From CAZTTH01 sp964615975 (GTDB lineage: Bacteria; Verrucomicrobiota; Lentisphaeria; JABSQK01; JAJFLO01): a DNA stretch of 64,000 nucleotides. The notes beneath the pieces are model-generated. The model searched no databases. It had not been told where the DNA came from and saw only the letters and a list, made by a program, of their open reading frames with translations. Shown here one piece after another: positions 44,933-53,999 of this stretch. Position numbers and translations under genes: made by a program. The stretch is taken from contig CAZTTH010000012.1 of the NCBI GenBank assembly GCA_964615975.1, positions 1 to 64,000 on the forward strand, in the 5' to 3' direction. Each line of letters begins with the position of its first letter. Position 1 is the first letter of the stretch.

Positions 44933-45562
44933 TCAGAATTTCAGAGCCAGTTGGCGCGCTTTGTCGATGGCGGTATTGCGTGCCGCGATGGCGCCATCCG
45001 GTCCGCCGGCCAGGGTCGGTTGAACCAGGATGGAGTGGATGGCGGTAAACCCGATGAATCTGAGAATCAATTCCATATAGGCCTTCTGCATGTCAAAGGC
45101 AGCGGAACTGGCGTTATCATGGTATTCACCGCCGCGGGCGTTTATCACCGCCACCGGTTTGCCAGTGACTAATCCGGTATAGCCGGTTTCAGGACTGAAG
45201 GAGAAGGTATATCCGGGCTGGACGATAATATCGAAATATTGCTTGAGCCGGTAGGGGATGCCAAAATTCCACATCGGCACAGAAAATACATATTTATCGG
45301 CAGCCAGAAAATGATGGATTATTTTTTCCACCGCGTCCCATGCCTGCCGCTCTTCAGGCGAGTGGGTCAGGCCATTCAAAATGACGTATTTGGCTTGAAC
45401 CTTCAAGCCATCGAAGCTGGGCAGATCGGCAGTGAAGATATCGAGAGTTTCGATGGTGTCCTGGGGATGGGTTTTCGCGTAGCTTTCCAGAAAGGCATTG
45501 GCGACAGCGCGGGCATGTGAACGATCGCGCGGTGATGCTTGGAGATATAAGATTTTGCTCAT
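44933..45562 (-). CDS. azoR: FMN-dependent NADH-azoreductase
   Basis: This flavodoxin-fold quinone/azo reductase has the N-terminal LYLQASPRDRSHARAVA phosphate loop, FSVPMWNFGIPYRLKQYFD, and the VINARGGEY segment found in AzoR. Length 209 is typical. It probably protects against quinone or thiol-reactive stress. It lies between yceI and the PLP enzyme gene in a tight four-gene unit. Confidence 0.92.
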   Translation of the reverse strand: MSKILYLQASPRDRSHARAVANAFLESYAKTHPQDTIETLDIFTADLPSFDGLKVQAKYVILNGLTHSPEERQAWDAVEKIIHHFLAADKYVFSVPMWNFGIPYRLKQYFDIIVQPGYTFSFSPETGYTGLVTGKPVAVINARGGEYHDNASSAAFDMQKAYMELILRFIGFTAIHSILVQPTLAGGPDGAIAARNTAIDKARQLALKF

Positions 45563-45596
45563 GATATATTAGCGATAATTTTAAGGTTGGAATTGA

Positions 45597-46184
45597 TTAT
45601 TTTGCCACGGCTTCACAGTTCACGGATATTTCCACTTCCTCGCCGACCATCACCCCGCCGGCTTCGATGACCTTATTCCAGGTCAGGCCATACTCGGTGC
45701 GGTTGATGATGGTTCCGGCTTCAATGCCGAGGCGTTTTTTGCCCCAGGGATCAGTAATCGGTCCATTCAACGTGAAAGGCAGCACTAATTCTTTGGTAAC
45801 CCCATGCATGGTGAAGGGGCCGATCATCACATCTTTCCCATCGCGTTTTTCAACTTTTTCAATCTTATAAGTGATGACCGGGTATTTCTCAATGTCGAAA
45901 AAATCAGCAGAGCGCAAATGGTCGTCGCGTTTGCTGTTACCGGTATCAATACTGCTGACTTTGACTTCAGCATCCGCTGATTTGAATTTGCCTTGATCGT
46001 CCAGGACCAGGGTGCCATTGAAATCATTGAATTTGCCTTTTACCTTGCTGATGACCAAATGTTGCACCGCGAATCCGATTTCCGCATGGGATTTATCGAT
46101 GACATAGGTTTCATCCGCCAGTCCCTGCCATCCGGCCAACAGGCATAAGGTTGCGATGAGACACAGTTTTTTGCGTGTAAACAT
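45597..46184 (-). CDS. YceI-family periplasmic lipid-binding-like protein
   Basis: A signal peptide of about 23 residues (hydrophobic core LCLIATLCLLAGW, cleavage before DETYVIDKSH) is followed by a YceI domain: YVIDKSHAEIGFAVQHLVISKVKGKF, FNGTLVLDDQ and GPFTMHGVTKELVLPF. YceI proteins are lipocalin-like and bind isoprenoid chains. Length 195 is normal. It heads the unit with azoR. Confidence 0.94.
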   Translation of the reverse strand: MFTRKKLCLIATLCLLAGWQGLADETYVIDKSHAEIGFAVQHLVISKVKGKFNDFNGTLVLDDQGKFKSADAEVKVSSIDTGNSKRDDHLRSADFFDIEKYPVITYKIEKVEKRDGKDVMIGPFTMHGVTKELVLPFTLNGPITDPWGKKRLGIEAGTIINRTEYGLTWNKVIEAGGVMVGEEVEISVNCEAVAK

Positions 46185-46389
46185 GGGATTTACTCCTCTT
46201 TTGGATAGGGGTTGAAAGGATAAGGGTTGGTTAAATAAATTTGCTATAATTAGATAACTGCAAGTTCGCCAAGTTCAAGTAGAAATCAGAGCAGACAAAC
46301 TGGAATTCCTGATCCGGCTTGAACTGAAGCAATGCTCAAATTATTTCATCATCAATAAGGACATGGGGATGATGATTGTGGATTATACG

Positions 46390-48417
46390 CTATTCTGGCG
46401 GCAATAATTCCTGAATCGCGAGAATCACCTTTTCGGTTGTAAAGGGTTTCTCAATCAGGGGTATTTTGTGAGCTTGGATGATTTCACTGGAAGTTCGGTT
46501 GGGAGCATTGCCGGACATGGCGATGATTCTTGCCTGGGGATTTATCCGGCGAATGACGACAATGGCGCTGGCGCCATCCATAATTGGCATCGATAAATCA
46601 ATCAGGACGAGTGCAATCTCTTTCATTTGTTGCGCGTAGAGCGCGAGTCCGTCGGCGCCATTGACGCCGATGATGACCTTATACCCACTCGATTCCAATG
46701 TCTCCTTGACGATCTGACAGACGGTTGACTCATTGTCAACCACCAAAATAAGTTCACCATTTCCCCGTGGCAGCACTTTGTAGGCATCCATCTGGGACGT
46801 GGTTTCTTCTTCATTGACAGCAGGCAAAATAATGTGAAATACCGTCCCTTCGCCGACTTTGCTTTTGCATTCGATAAAGCCGCGATGGTTTTTGATTATA
46901 TCAGTAACCACGGAAAGACCCAACCCGGTTCCATGTCCCTCGGCTTTGGTGGTGAAAAAGGGATCAAAAATTTTATCAAGAATTTCCTGGGGAATTCCGG
47001 TGCCGGTATCGGCAATCGAGGTGAAGACATAATTTCCGGGTTTAATGCCCGAATGGAGTTCCGCGTAATTGGCATCAATCACAGTGTTTTCCGCGGCGAT
47101 GGTTAACTGACCGCCTGTGGGCATGGCATCCCGGGCATTGATGCATAGATTCATGAGGGTTTGATGAATTTGTGTGGTATCGCCTTTGATCGGCCAGAGT
47201 TTGTCCTTGATAACCAATTCCACTTCAATGTTCTCTGGAAAGGTATTTCTCGTCATGGTGACGACATCCTGAATGAGCAGTTTAAGCTGGATGATCTGGC
47301 GATTATTTCCTTTAATCCCCCGGACGAAGGTCAGGATTTGTTTGACCAGCTCGCTGCCATGGAGCGCATTTTTTCCGATCATTTCGACCAGTCGGGCGCG
47401 GGTTTCCGCGTCAATATCGGTTTTCATTAAATCGCAGCTCAAGGTTATGGGTAATAACATGTTGTTGAGATCATGAGCGATCCCGCCGGCCAGGGTTCCC
47501 AGAATATCCAGCCGTTGTGAGCGGTGCAATTGCAATTCGAATGCTTTCTTTTTGGTGATATCGGTGTTCACCATCAGGATCGCATCGATGAATGGCATAT
47601 CATCGCCCATCAGTGTCCAGCGGCTGTCGACAACCAGGACTTTTCCGGTGGCGGTTATTTGATGCAATTCACCAAACCATTCGCGGTGCGACTTGACCGC
47701 GCGTTGTGCTTCTTCAAAACGGTCATTATCAGCTTTGTCAACGAGATTCAGGATGGAATCAGGAGCGGGATGATTTTCATCCCACTCATACATGAGTTCT
47801 GCGCCTTTGTTCCAATAAATGAGTTGATTGTCATGATTTACAACCATGATGGAATCGCGGGAAATATCCAGCAGCAATGCCTGTTGGCGAATGCGTTTAT
47901 TGGCATTATGATGGGCTTCGATTTCCTGACGCAATAAATTGGTGGTATTGGTTAAATCCGCGGTGCGTTTGGCAACCCGATCCTCAAGGTGCTTCTTTTC
48001 CGCCTGCAATTCCAGATAGAGGTGGCGGAGGTTCAAGTGGGTGTTGACTCGGGCCAGAACTTCAGAGAGTTGAAAGGGTTTGGTGATATAATCAACCCCG
48101 CCCGAGGTGAATGCTTTTACTTTATCTTCGGCCTCAGTAAGGGCGGTGAGAAAGATGATTGGGATATGGCGGGTGCTGTCATTTTCCTTGATCCGTTGGC
48201 AGACATCATAGCCACTCATTTCCGGCATGTTGATATCGAGGAGAATGAGATCGGGAGGCTTCTGGCATGCGGCGCGGATAGCGGTATTACCATCCTGAAC
48301 ACTGCGGACTTTAAATCCTTGCTGTTTTAGTATGTCTGATAACAACTTTAAATTATCGATGGTGTCATCGACAATCATAATATCCCAGGTTTTGGTTCTT
48401 TTAGGGGTCTCAATCAT
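46390..48417 (-). CDS. Hybrid histidine kinase: receiver-PAS-HisKA-ATPase-receiver
   Basis: A cytosolic signalling protein without transmembrane segments. Residues about 12-130 are a receiver (IMIVDDTIDNLKLL, LILLDINMPEMSG), then a coiled coil, a PAS region, a HisKA dimerisation domain with the phospho-His in GTLAGGIAHDLNNMLL near 312, an HATPase (GTGLGLSVVTDII) and a second receiver (LILVVDNESTVC, LVLIDLSMPIMDG). Its start overlaps the end of the heme-sensor kinase by 8 bases (ATGATTGA), so both are made together and probably form one phosphorelay. Confidence 0.92.
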   Translation of the reverse strand: MIETPKRTKTWDIMIVDDTIDNLKLLSDILKQQGFKVRSVQDGNTAIRAACQKPPDLILLDINMPEMSGYDVCQRIKENDSTRHIPIIFLTALTEAEDKVKAFTSGGVDYITKPFQLSEVLARVNTHLNLRHLYLELQAEKKHLEDRVAKRTADLTNTTNLLRQEIEAHHNANKRIRQQALLLDISRDSIMVVNHDNQLIYWNKGAELMYEWDENHPAPDSILNLVDKADNDRFEEAQRAVKSHREWFGELHQITATGKVLVVDSRWTLMGDDMPFIDAILMVNTDITKKKAFELQLHRSQRLDILGTLAGGIAHDLNNMLLPITLSCDLMKTDIDAETRARLVEMIGKNALHGSELVKQILTFVRGIKGNNRQIIQLKLLIQDVVTMTRNTFPENIEVELVIKDKLWPIKGDTTQIHQTLMNLCINARDAMPTGGQLTIAAENTVIDANYAELHSGIKPGNYVFTSIADTGTGIPQEILDKIFDPFFTTKAEGHGTGLGLSVVTDIIKNHRGFIECKSKVGEGTVFHIILPAVNEEETTSQMDAYKVLPRGNGELILVVDNESTVCQIVKETLESSGYKVIIGVNGADGLALYAQQMKEIALVLIDLSMPIMDGASAIVVIRRINPQARIIAMSGNAPNRTSSEIIQAHKIPLIEKPFTTEKVILAIQELLPPE

Positions 48418-51400
48418 TTTTTACCTTGGTAACTAATGAGGATATTTTTTTATAATCATACTTGGCAGCCAAATGTCTCAAGCTGCCGGCGATGTGGGGA
48501 TGATCGGGAGTTATCTTATCGATAAGCTGCATGACCCAGTCGGTGTCCGCGTAGTCCGAGGCGGTGCGCATATCCGCCAACCATTGGGCCGATAGAACGG
48601 TCAATGCTTTTGGTGAAATGATGGTAGTCGATTCCTGGCGTATGCCGCTGAGTGTGCTGGAGAACTCTTTTTCATACTCATAGGAGATATCCAGATGGGT
48701 TGCCAGCATGGTGAAAATTTGCTCTTCCTGAAAGGGTTTGGCAAGCACGTCGTCGCATCCGCAGGAAAGGATATAATCACGATTGTCATCGAAGGCGCCC
48801 GCAGTAAGGGCAATGATCAGGATACTGGCGCTTCGCGGTGATTTTTTTATGATCTTGGTGGCGGTGAATCCATCCATGATTGGCATTCGCATGTCCATGA
48901 AGATCAAATCGGGCAACCATTCATTGACAATTTCTATGGCTTCTTCTCCATGAATCGCTTCTTTGACGATGAAGCCCACATTATTTAACATCAGAGTGAG
49001 TAATTTGCGATTTTCAGCGCGATCTTCTGCGACCAGGATCTTTGCCGGCTTTTGTCCTTCCGCCAGGCCAATCACGCGATAGTTTGACAGAGGAGATTGG
49101 GGGGTGAGCTGAGCGACCGATTCGACAATTATATCAAATCGGATTTTGGTTCCTTCGTTCATTTTGCTCTGTACGCTAATATCCCCTCCCATCAAATTCA
49201 CATATTCCCGGCAAATGGGAAGTCCCAAGCCGGAACCCAGGGTTGATTTATTACTGATCTCCATCTGCGCGAACGGTTGAAATAAGGTTTTCAAATCGTT
49301 GGGAGCAATACCAGATCCAGTATCTCTGATTTCAAAAACCAGATGATATTTTGTGGCTATCATACTGGTAAGGGCGCTGATGGCAACATGAATTTCCCCA
49401 TTTTCAGTAAATTTCAAGGCGTTATCGATAAGATTAACCAATACTTGACGGAGTTTAATGGCATCAGCGCGCACCTGCCGCGGCACGGTTGGTTCTCGTT
49501 TGATCACCAGTTCGAGACCCTTTTCTGCCAGACGTTGTGCGAACATGTTCTCAATCGTGTCGATCAATCGGTACAAGTCGAAGTTCTCATATTTCAACTC
49601 CATTTGTCCGGCTTCGATTTTAGACATCTCCAATACTCCGTTGATCAGGGTGAGTAAATGCTCGCCGCTCCGATTGATGACTTTCAGGTTATCCTTGTGG
49701 GCACTGGTCAGCGAGGTATCGCGTGCCATCAGGGATGAAAATCCGATGATCGCATTGAGTGGTGTCCGCAATTCATGGCTCATATGGGCAATAAAGGCGC
49801 TTTTGGTTTTGTTCGCGATTTCTGCTTGTTCCTGGGATCGTTTCAATGCTGCTTCCGTCGTTTTGCGAGTGGTAATATCGCGGATAAAAGCGCTGAAGAT
49901 AGATTTGTCCCCGGTTTTTAACGGGGTTATTGACAATTCGACGGTGATTTCATGACCGCTGGCATGCATTGCCTGCATTTCGATCTGTTTATCCAAAACC
50001 GATCCGATGCCGGTTTTAAGGTAATAATCCAAACCGGTAAGATGCGCATCGCGAAAGCGCTCAGGTATGATGAACCTTACCAATGGTTTGCCAATCACTT
50101 CGTCCGCGCGCCATCCGAAAATAATTTCAGCTTTGCGATTCCAGTCGATGATCAAATCATCCGCATCGATACTGATGACCGCGTCAAGGGCATTGTTGAT
50201 GAGGAACCGGGTTCGTTGTTCATTTAATTTCAAGGTTGCATCGGTCTGTCTTTTAACGGTGATATCACGAACATAAGCGCAGAACATGAGAGCATGATCA
50301 TTCCCCAAAGGAATAATAATCACTTCCACAGGGAACTGTTTGCCGTGGGAATTGGTTGCGGTCGTTTCCATGCGGTTTTTGTTGGTTTGACCGGGAACTT
50401 CGGACTCCACATTGGTTAAATGAATTTTAGATTCATTAGCCCAGCTCGGCAGGTCAACAAACAAACTGAATCGTTTGCCCATGGCTTCATCCTTGGACCA
50501 GCCAAAAATCGCTTGCGCTGCGGTATTCCAGCCGCAAATCACCCCTTCAGCGTTCACCGTGATCACCGCGTCGAAGGCGCCATCGATGATCAAGCGGGAC
50601 TGACTTTCAGTTCGCGTCAAAGCTTCAGTTGATTGTTGCAGCACCTGGAGATCATCCTCAAGGGTATGCTTCGTACGCTCCTGTGCCATTTCCCGTTCAT
50701 GTGCCTGATCGGCAATCGTCCTGAGGCGAAAAGCAACCATTCCCAATCCCATCAAACCCAATACGATCATGGCGGCTGAGAGCAGATTGGAATTCTCATG
50801 CCTGGTGGTATTGGCTGCCATTTTCGGAGACAATGAACGACTGACGGTGATAACTCCGCCCACATCACCCACCTTCCAATCTTTTTTGGGAGATTGTGGA
50901 TGAGTGTTATGGCAATCGAGACATTGGCTTTTCATGATATCAGCGAGGGCGTAACGAACAAAGGAATTCCCATCGATTTTTTCGATTTGATAGTAGGAAG
51001 AATCCGGGTTTGCGTTTATATGATTCAGGGCGTTCTGCTCGAATTCATCCTGAGGTCCTCCCTCCTCATGTCGCCAGGGAAAGGGGTAGTGGCTGTAAAT
51101 TCGGATGGGGCCTTCATTCATGGTCCGGGTAATGAAGTTGCCAAGCCGCATGGTCATGGTTGCCGGTAAGGGGATGGCATGGGGATGGCGATAATAATCA
51201 TGGCTGACATTGATGTTCAATGGTTGCAGCCTGGCAATAACTTCCGAGCTGTAAATGCTGCGAAATTCGGAAAGTATCCGGCATTGCATTTCCGCAATCT
51301 GTAACGCCCGAGATTCCTGTTCCCATTGTTGCGTCATGCGGGTGTTCCAGATTATTCCAAGCACTCCAGCGATGCTGCAACCAAGAAAGCAGGCAGTCAA

Positions 51401-51454
51401 AATCTTTAATCGTATGCTGATTGGCGATTTATTTTGTTTACAATGGGGGTCCAT
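48410..51454 (-). CDS. Membrane hybrid histidine kinase with a Tll0287-like (DUF3365) CxxCH sensor domain
   Basis: An N-terminal transmembrane helix (about residues 15-35 from this start) leads into a Tll0287/DUF3365-type sensor domain with CLDCHNTHPQSP, a heme-c CxxCH site, facing the periplasm; a second helix follows near residue 230. Cytosolic parts are two PAS domains (IIDGAFDAVITVNAEG; LINNALDAVISIDADD), HisKA (SHELRTPLNAIIGFSSL), HATPase (GSGLGLPICREY), and a receiver (DLIFMDMRMPIMDG). A C-terminal helical tail looks like an Hpt-type bundle without an obvious phosphorylatable His. A GTG 15 codons upstream (51499) is an alternative start. The divergent neighbour is the structured-leader porin operon. 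Confidence 0.88.
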   Translation of the reverse strand: MDPHCKQNKSPISIRLKILTACFLGCSIAGVLGIIWNTRMTQQWEQESRALQIAEMQCRILSEFRSIYSSEVIARLQPLNINVSHDYYRHPHAIPLPATMTMRLGNFITRTMNEGPIRIYSHYPFPWRHEEGGPQDEFEQNALNHINANPDSSYYQIEKIDGNSFVRYALADIMKSQCLDCHNTHPQSPKKDWKVGDVGGVITVSRSLSPKMAANTTRHENSNLLSAAMIVLGLMGLGMVAFRLRTIADQAHEREMAQERTKHTLEDDLQVLQQSTEALTRTESQSRLIIDGAFDAVITVNAEGVICGWNTAAQAIFGWSKDEAMGKRFSLFVDLPSWANESKIHLTNVESEVPGQTNKNRMETTATNSHGKQFPVEVIIIPLGNDHALMFCAYVRDITVKRQTDATLKLNEQRTRFLINNALDAVISIDADDLIIDWNRKAEIIFGWRADEVIGKPLVRFIIPERFRDAHLTGLDYYLKTGIGSVLDKQIEMQAMHASGHEITVELSITPLKTGDKSIFSAFIRDITTRKTTEAALKRSQEQAEIANKTKSAFIAHMSHELRTPLNAIIGFSSLMARDTSLTSAHKDNLKVINRSGEHLLTLINGVLEMSKIEAGQMELKYENFDLYRLIDTIENMFAQRLAEKGLELVIKREPTVPRQVRADAIKLRQVLVNLIDNALKFTENGEIHVAISALTSMIATKYHLVFEIRDTGSGIAPNDLKTLFQPFAQMEISNKSTLGSGLGLPICREYVNLMGGDISVQSKMNEGTKIRFDIIVESVAQLTPQSPLSNYRVIGLAEGQKPAKILVAEDRAENRKLLTLMLNNVGFIVKEAIHGEEAIEIVNEWLPDLIFMDMRMPIMDGFTATKIIKKSPRSASILIIALTAGAFDDNRDYILSCGCDDVLAKPFQEEQIFTMLATHLDISYEYEKEFSSTLSGIRQESTTIISPKALTVLSAQWLADMRTASDYADTDWVMQLIDKITPDHPHIAGSLRHLAAKYDYKKISSLVTKVKND

Positions 51455-51938
51455 TTGAGATTTTACCGTTAATATCGTTGCGAATATAACTTTGGACACA
51501 ATATATAAAAGATTGATAGCAAATATATAAAAAGCGGGATCGAAACGATATTTTCAATTGATGGGAAGCCCGAGTTGAATAACCACCATCAGAGAAAAAG
51601 GCGTGATGGAATGCGGAATTTCAATCACTGAAAACTGATAACGAATTACTCTTGATCATGGGCATTTCATCTGATTCAGCCATTGACAGTCCTCTCCAGC
51701 ATAAGAAAAAAATTAATGAAAATGGGTTTGTATTTAATGCAACCTTACGATTTATTTAGCATTCCTTTGATTTATATATAAAACAAATAGCAGCATAATA
51801 AATCAAATGTTCGATGTAATTGTTTTTACGCAGTAAATTGGCTGGTGAAACAACAACGGATGAAATCAGGGATTACATGGCAGGCTGTGATCAATTGTTC
51901 AATCAAAAAAATTGGGGATGGAAAGGAGGTGGGATGAG

Positions 51939-51959
51939 ATGACAATTCATAACGATTAA
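51939..51959 (+). CDS. Candidate six-residue leader peptide (MTIHND)
   Basis: AAAGGAGGT (51922-51930), nearly perfect for the 16S anti-Shine-Dalgarno, is followed after nine bases by ATG-ACA-ATT-CAT-AAC-GAT-TAA. An alternative ATG five bases earlier reads ATG-AGA-TGA. So strong a ribosome site in front of a tiny frame suggests an upstream ORF in a leader, but no amino-acid-specific codon run is present. Translation is unproven. Confidence 0.3.
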   Translation: MTIHND

Positions 51960-52068
51960 GGCTCTCGCAACCCATCATTGATCACGAAATGTTCGTGATC
52001 AAGTCTATCTCTGGGCATCAGGGATAATTTCGATTGAATTGCAAGAGCCGCAATTACTCTAATTGCGG
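51960..52068 (+). promoter_or_regulatory. Multibranched structured RNA leader of the porin operon
   Basis: An outer stem GGCTCTCGCAA (51960-51970) with TTGCAAGAGCC (52039-52049; one C-A mismatch) encloses two hairpins: an 11-bp perfect stem at 51978-52002 and a 7-bp stem ATCTCTG/CAGGGAT at 52007-52025. A third hairpin, CCGCAATT/AATTGCGG (52048-52068), shares two bases with the outer stem, so the two may be mutually exclusive. It starts one base after the tiny ORF and ends 61 bases before the porin ATG. It matches no riboswitch I recognise. Confidence 0.5.
51978..52002. promoter_or_regulatory. 25-bp perfect inverted repeat, hairpin or repressor operator
   Basis: TTGATCACGAA and TTCGTGATCAA are exact reverse complements separated by ATG. 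Besides an RNA hairpin it could be a DNA dyad for a dimeric regulator such as the DtxR-like protein of the same cluster. Confidence 0.5.
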
Positions 52069-52129
52069 AATGGAATTCATCAATCGTATTTCACTTAATC
52101 TTATTCAGTAACATTCAAGGAGAATGGAG

Positions 52130-53395
52130 ATGAAAAAATCAAGAATGGTTTATGGAATCGTTGGTTTGTTGGTATGGTTCGGTGGTATGGGTGGTTCGCT
52201 TAATTTACCCTCTCTTTCAGCTCAAGGCACAATGCCAAACAGTCAGGAATTGTGGTCGATTATCCAAAAGCAACAGCAGGAAATCGATGCGTTGAAGAAA
52301 CGGCTTGAGATGATGGAAGGGAAGGTGACGAAGACGGAAGAAAAGATTGATATGGTCGCGGATCGAACGGAAGAAAGCGATACCGCAGTTTTATCGGCGT
52401 ATGAGTCGAAAACAAAACTAAGTGGCTATGGGGAATTGCATTATAATAATTTACAAAATGCCGTGCCCCATGGAGCTGACAAGGATGAGATTGATTTTCA
52501 TCGTTTTGTGCTCTATGTCGGTCATCAATTCAATGACAAGATTCGTTTCTTCTCGGAATTGGAAGTTGAACACTCACTGGCAGGTGAAAGTAAACCGGGT
52601 GAAGTGGAAATCGAACAGGCGTATTTGGAATTCACCTTGAACGATAATCATCGGGCAAGAGCGGGATTGTTTTTGATCCCGGTTGGCATACTCAATGAAA
52701 CCCATGAACCGACCACTTTTTATGGGGTTGAACGCAATCCCGTAGAATCGAACATAATTCCTTCTACCTGGTGGGAAAGCGGCGTTGGTTTGCAGGGCGA
52801 GTTATTTAAGGGGGTTAATTATAATCTGGCTTATACTTCCGGACTGGCAGTCAACAATACCTATTCGATCCGTGATGGTCGACGAAAATCTGCCAGTGCA
52901 CCCGCGGAAGATGGCGCTGTTACTGGACGTTTAAAATGGAAAATCCCGGGATTTGAACTGGCAGCTACCTTGCATTATGAAGAAGATTTGACTCAGGATA
53001 AAAACCGGGGTGCGATGTTTAATAGCGATGGATTATTGACCGAAACCCATATGGTTCTTAATCGCGGAGCGTTTGGATTGAAAGCTTTGTACGCGCAATG
53101 GGATTTGGGCAAAGTCAATAGTGCCACGGCTAATGGTCGTGATGAACAATATGGGTGGTATATTGAACCCTCCTTGAAGTTAAATGATTCAGTCGGAGTT
53201 TTTGTGCGCTTCAATGAATGGGATACCAATGCCGGTGACAATAGAAACAGCCGCATGCAGCAGATTGATTATGGGGTCAATTGGTGGCCGCATGAACGGG
53301 TGGTATTGAAGGTGGATTACCAGGATCAACAGGCGCCGCGTGGCAAGATTACCGAATTGGATGGTTTCAATCTTGGAGTTGGCTATTATTTTTAA
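52130..53395 (+). CDS. Outer-membrane porin (OprP/phosphate-selective-porin-like)
   Basis: A signal peptide (hydrophobic GIVGLLVWFGGMGGSLNL) is followed by a short coiled coil (EIDALKKRLEMMEGKV, residues about 45-75) and then a beta-barrel. Barrel strands include LSGYGELHYNNL, IRFFSELEVEHS, EIEQAYLEFTLN and RARAGLFLIPVGILNETHEPTTFYGV; the protein ends NLGVGYYF, with the C-terminal Phe of outer-membrane proteins. The coiled coil may trimerise or bind peptidoglycan. AAGGAG lies 8 bases before the ATG at 52130; an ATG at 52124 sits too close to it. Transported solute unknown. Confidence 0.88.
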   Translation: MKKSRMVYGIVGLLVWFGGMGGSLNLPSLSAQGTMPNSQELWSIIQKQQQEIDALKKRLEMMEGKVTKTEEKIDMVADRTEESDTAVLSAYESKTKLSGYGELHYNNLQNAVPHGADKDEIDFHRFVLYVGHQFNDKIRFFSELEVEHSLAGESKPGEVEIEQAYLEFTLNDNHRARAGLFLIPVGILNETHEPTTFYGVERNPVESNIIPSTWWESGVGLQGELFKGVNYNLAYTSGLAVNNTYSIRDGRRKSASAPAEDGAVTGRLKWKIPGFELAATLHYEEDLTQDKNRGAMFNSDGLLTETHMVLNRGAFGLKALYAQWDLGKVNSATANGRDEQYGWYIEPSLKLNDSVGVFVRFNEWDTNAGDNRNSRMQQIDYGVNWWPHERVVLKVDYQDQQAPRGKITELDGFNLGVGYYF

Positions 53396-53465
53396 TGCAA
53401 GCGTTATGATCGATTGTTTCATGATATTCGTGCTAACAAAGCGCGCAAATTCTGCTCGATGGCTG

Positions 53466-53999
53466 ATGAAAATAATGGGAATCGCAGTGGCGGTTTTCGT
53501 GTCCATGGGGTGGCAATTTGTGGCCCGCGGAGCCGCCGGAGTCTATCAGGAACCGGCGGCTTTCCTGGATGAGGTTTTTGATCACCAGGTGCCAAAACCT
53601 GAAACCATCTGGCTGGTCGATTCTTTACAGTCAGAGATAATCAAGATCTTGGAGCATAAGTACCCGGCAAAACGCGTTAAATACTGGCGGCAGGGTGAGG
53701 TAACCGCCTTTATTCTGGAAGAGATCGGCAAGGAAGAACCGATTACTTTGGGGATTGTGGTGAAAGGATCGCAAATCGGGATGGTCAAGGTATTGATCTT
53801 TCGCGAGAGCCGGGGCTGGGAAATTCGTTATCCTAATTTTACGGATCAATTTCGCGATGCCAGTTTGCAAAACGATCTTAAATTAAGCCGGTCGGTGGAC
53901 GGAATATCTGGCGCGACGCTATCAGTCAATGCGGCCATTCGCTTATCACGACTGGCATTGTTATTAAGCGGAATCGCGAAGACTGATGATGGGACGTAG
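53466..53999 (+). CDS. Periplasmic FMN-binding-domain protein (RnfG/NqrC-like flavinylation site)
   Basis: A signal sequence or anchor (MGIAVAVFVSMGWQF) precedes an FMN-binding domain. The segment DGISGATLSVNAAIRLS contains SGAT, the site at which ApbE attaches FMN covalently to Thr in RnfG/NqrC. GIVVKGSQIGMVKVLIFRES and FTDQFRD are also typical. The frame is open from 53340; ATG at 53406 or 53421 would add an unusual N-terminus, so I prefer 53466. It lies just after the porin and overlaps the next gene by 14 bases. No apbE is in the window. Confidence 0.82.
   Translation: MKIMGIAVAVFVSMGWQFVARGAAGVYQEPAAFLDEVFDHQVPKPETIWLVDSLQSEIIKILEHKYPAKRVKYWRQGEVTAFILEEIGKEEPITLGIVVKGSQIGMVKVLIFRESRGWEIRYPNFTDQFRDASLQNDLKLSRSVDGISGATLSVNAAIRLSRLALLLSGIAKTDDGT

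Larger units (their letters stand above)
51500..52129. other. 630-base divergent intergenic region with promoters and structured leader
   Basis: It separates the sensor kinases (minus) from the porin operon (plus). The first 350 bases are AT-rich with no convincing gene; a TTGACA at about 51685 and TATATAAAA near 51775 are promoter-like but not paired at standard spacing. The last 210 bases hold a strong Shine-Dalgarno, a six-codon ORF and nested hairpins, entered separately. Confidence 0.55.

Noticed and set aside
51970..52010. FNR box reading of the TTGAT and ATCAA half-sites
   Set aside because: The canonical spacing is four bases. Here the half-sites are 15 bases apart, so an FNR site is unlikely.
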